NCBI RefSeq assembly: GCF_003932495.1
Contig: NZ_QZMT01000013.1
Location: forward strand, 20,735-84,734
Origin: Guyparkeria sp. SCN-R1
GTDB lineage: Bacteria > Pseudomonadota > Gammaproteobacteria > Halothiobacillales > Halothiobacillaceae
Length of the DNA: 64,000 bases
Direction of reading: 5' to 3'
In this document: positions 62,734 through 64,000 of the stretch, piece by piece
Position numbering within the stretch: the first letter of the stretch is position 1
Layout of the letters: each line of letters starts with the position of its first letter
The notes under the pieces: generated by a model
Told to the model about the DNA's origin: nothing
The model's input: the letters and a program-made list of their open reading frames with translations, nothing else
The model's database searches: none
Program-made: the position numbers and the translations under genes

Positions 62734-63335
62734 ATCGCCCCGACTGGGATATCGTCACCGGCTGGATTGGCGAAGGGGCCCGCGTGCTCGACCTGGGTTG
62801 CGGCGACGGGGCGCTGTTGCGCCACCTGATCGCCGAGCGCTCGGTACGCGGGGTGGGCATGGAGGTCGACGACGAGCGGGTTGCCCGTGGCGTCGCGGCC
62901 GACCTGAACATCATCCAGGCGGATCTCGATGACGGCATACGCGACTGGTTCGGCGTGCACAGCTTCGACTACGTGCTGGTCAGCCAGACCATCCAGGCCA
63001 TTCGCCATCCCGAGCGCCTGCTCGGGGAGATGCTCGATATCGCCTCGGAGGGCATCGTCACCTTCCCCAACATGGGTTACTGGCGCAATCGCTGGCAACT
63101 GGGGGTGCAGGGGATGATGCCGACCACCAAGGCGCTGCCCAACCCCTGGTACAACACGCCCAATATTCACCTCTGCACCCTGCGTGACTTCGAGTCGCTG
63201 TGCGAGGGGTTGGGCATCGAGATACTCGACCGGGCCGTGGTCGACCAGAACCGCCGCAGTTCACCACTGCTGCGCGCGCTACCCAACTGGTTCGGCGAGC
63301 ACGCGATCTACCGCATCCGCAAGCGCGTGCCCTGA
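62730..63335 (+). CDS. metW: Methionine biosynthesis protein MetW
   Basis: A 201-residue class I methyltransferase-fold protein that works with MetX. The SAM-binding motif is [16 protein letters not shown] near residue 20, then [31 protein letters not shown] is the usual start and [20 protein letters not shown] near 110 is a family mark. It overlaps metX (ATGA), so the two are made together. Confidence 0.94.
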   Translation: MNRPDWDIVTGWIGEGARVLDLGCGDGALLRHLIAERSVRGVGMEVDDERVARGVAADLNIIQADLDDGIRDWFGVHSFDYVLVSQTIQAIRHPERLLGEMLDIASEGIVTFPNMGYWRNRWQLGVQGMMPTTKALPNPWYNTPNIHLCTLRDFESLCEGLGIEILDRAVVDQNRRSSPLLRALPNWFGEHAIYRIRKRVP

Positions 63336-63361
63336 CCCCGCTTGCCTCACCTCAGGTGAGG

Positions 63362-64000
63362 CTATTCCTTCACCGCGCGATGCACGGTGTAGGTCTTGCC
63401 CTGCTTGACCTTTTCGTAGTTGCCGAACTGCTCCTTCATCGTGCGCTTGAAGTACTCGCGCAGGCCGTTGATCGATACGAACCAGACCTCGCCGCCGCGG
63501 TTGAGGCCCCGCCAGGTGTCGAACAGCATGATCTGCCACATCTCCTTGCCCACCTTGGCCGGCACGTTCGAGTAGAGCCGATCGAACCCCTCGCCATCCA
63601 CCGCCGACAGGCCGTTGGACAACCGGGCCTCGGCGTTCTCCAGCCGATTGCGGCCCAGGTTGCCCTGGGCGTAGTCGACCGCGACAAAATCCTTGTCCAG
63701 CAGGATCACCCGACCGTCCGGGCAGGCCTTGGCCATGGTGGCCCCGATGGGTCCATAGCCACAGCCCAGATCGACGATGGTGCTGCCGGCCGGCGGGGCC
63801 GGGGTGTGCTCGAGCAGCAGGCGGGTGCCGGCGTCGATCTCGCGCGGGGAGAACAGCCCCCAGGTGGAATGCAGGGTCAGCCGCTGGCCGAGCAATTCGC
63901 AATCGATAATCTGGTCGCGACGCAGGGCGGCGATGGTCTTGGCGTGGTAGCGTCCCGGGAAGTGGTGTAAATCTGGCGGGGTGAGGAGGCCACCGTGGCC
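63362..64000 (-). CDS. Class I methyltransferase, MTS family (5' end outside window)
   Basis: The frame is open to the window edge, so only the C-terminal 212 residues are seen. The methyltransferase small domain has STIVDLGCGYGPIGATMAKA as the SAM motif and SNVPAKVGKEMWQIMLFDTW in place of the NPPF-type active site of RsmC/RlmG. The end, KRTMKEQFGNYEKVKQGKTY, resembles YbxB-type proteins. The target is probably an rRNA or tRNA base, by family. The change from NPP to NVP leaves catalysis uncertain. Confidence 0.8.
   Translation of the reverse strand, partial: GHGGLLTPPDLHHFPGRYHAKTIAALRRDQIIDCELLGQRLTLHSTWGLFSPREIDAGTRLLLEHTPAPPAGSTIVDLGCGYGPIGATMAKACPDGRVILLDKDFVAVDYAQGNLGRNRLENAEARLSNGLSAVDGEGFDRLYSNVPAKVGKEMWQIMLFDTWRGLNRGGEVWFVSINGLREYFKRTMKEQFGNYEKVKQGKTYTVHRAVKE

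Overview
The window is a continuous stretch of chromosome from a GC-rich gammaproteobacterium. The gene order rpsC-rplP-rpmC ... secY-rpsM-rpsK-rpsD-rpoA-rplQ, the pairs rplM-rpsI, glyQ-glyS, recA-recX and metX-metW, and a gcvR-def neighbourhood all fit this class. From remembered protein likeness I would guess a halophilic sulfur-oxidising lineage (Halothiobacillaceae / Chromatiales type), but the window holds no 16S gene or marker metabolism that proves it.

Layout. 1-9351: the 3' end of the S10 operon followed by the spc and alpha operons, all on the + strand, with rpmJ (L36) missing from its usual place after secY. 9390-23600: housekeeping genes: a DUF302 protein, a secreted coiled-coil protein, uvrB, rnr-rlmB, an aspartate aminotransferase, recA-recX-alaS, lysC and csrA. 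23789-29544: tRNA-Ser(GCU), then a minus-strand run of a short-chain dehydrogenase, a fructosamine-kinase-like protein, plsC, glyS and glyQ. 29600-31640: an AT-richer accessory insert holding a canonical 60-base attC site, one unknown cassette gene and a frameshifted remnant of a second gene. 31720-39240: an endonuclease/exonuclease/phosphatase-family protein, trpD-trpC, an OsmC-family protein, speD, an orphan GlcF-type iron-sulfur protein and rplM-rpsI. 39527-53740: a Sel1/peptidoglycan-binding protein, bamD, rluD-pgeF, gcvR-def, an EamA transporter, clpB, a DUF389 protein, pyrE, rpsT, priA and glnB. 53777-64000: thiO, tRNA-Gly(CCC), three tandem PilT/PilU-type ATPases, yggS-proC-yggT-metX-metW and part of a methyltransferase gene.

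How the parts work together. The first 9.4 kb make the ribosome, the SecYEG channel and the RNA polymerase alpha subunit. recA-recX, uvrB and priA handle recombination, excision repair and replication restart. lysC, metX-metW, trpD-trpC, proC, pyrE and thiO supply amino acids, pyrimidines and the thiazole of thiamine. glnB and csrA are global regulators of nitrogen and carbon use. pilT and its two paralogues next to yggS-proC drive type IV pilus retraction.

The most unusual parts are: (a) the integron-type attC and its cassette gene at 30.4-31.2 kb, with no integrase in view; (b) a family of short non-coding repeats with terminal inverted repeats at 23.9, 54.9, 55.35 and 56.8 kb, one of which supplies the last codons and stop of a gene; (c) a promoter-terminator unit of about 62 nt upstream of rplM that carries the same CCUCCUU as the 16S rRNA tail, a candidate small RNA; and (d) a structure-rich 438-base gap before speD.
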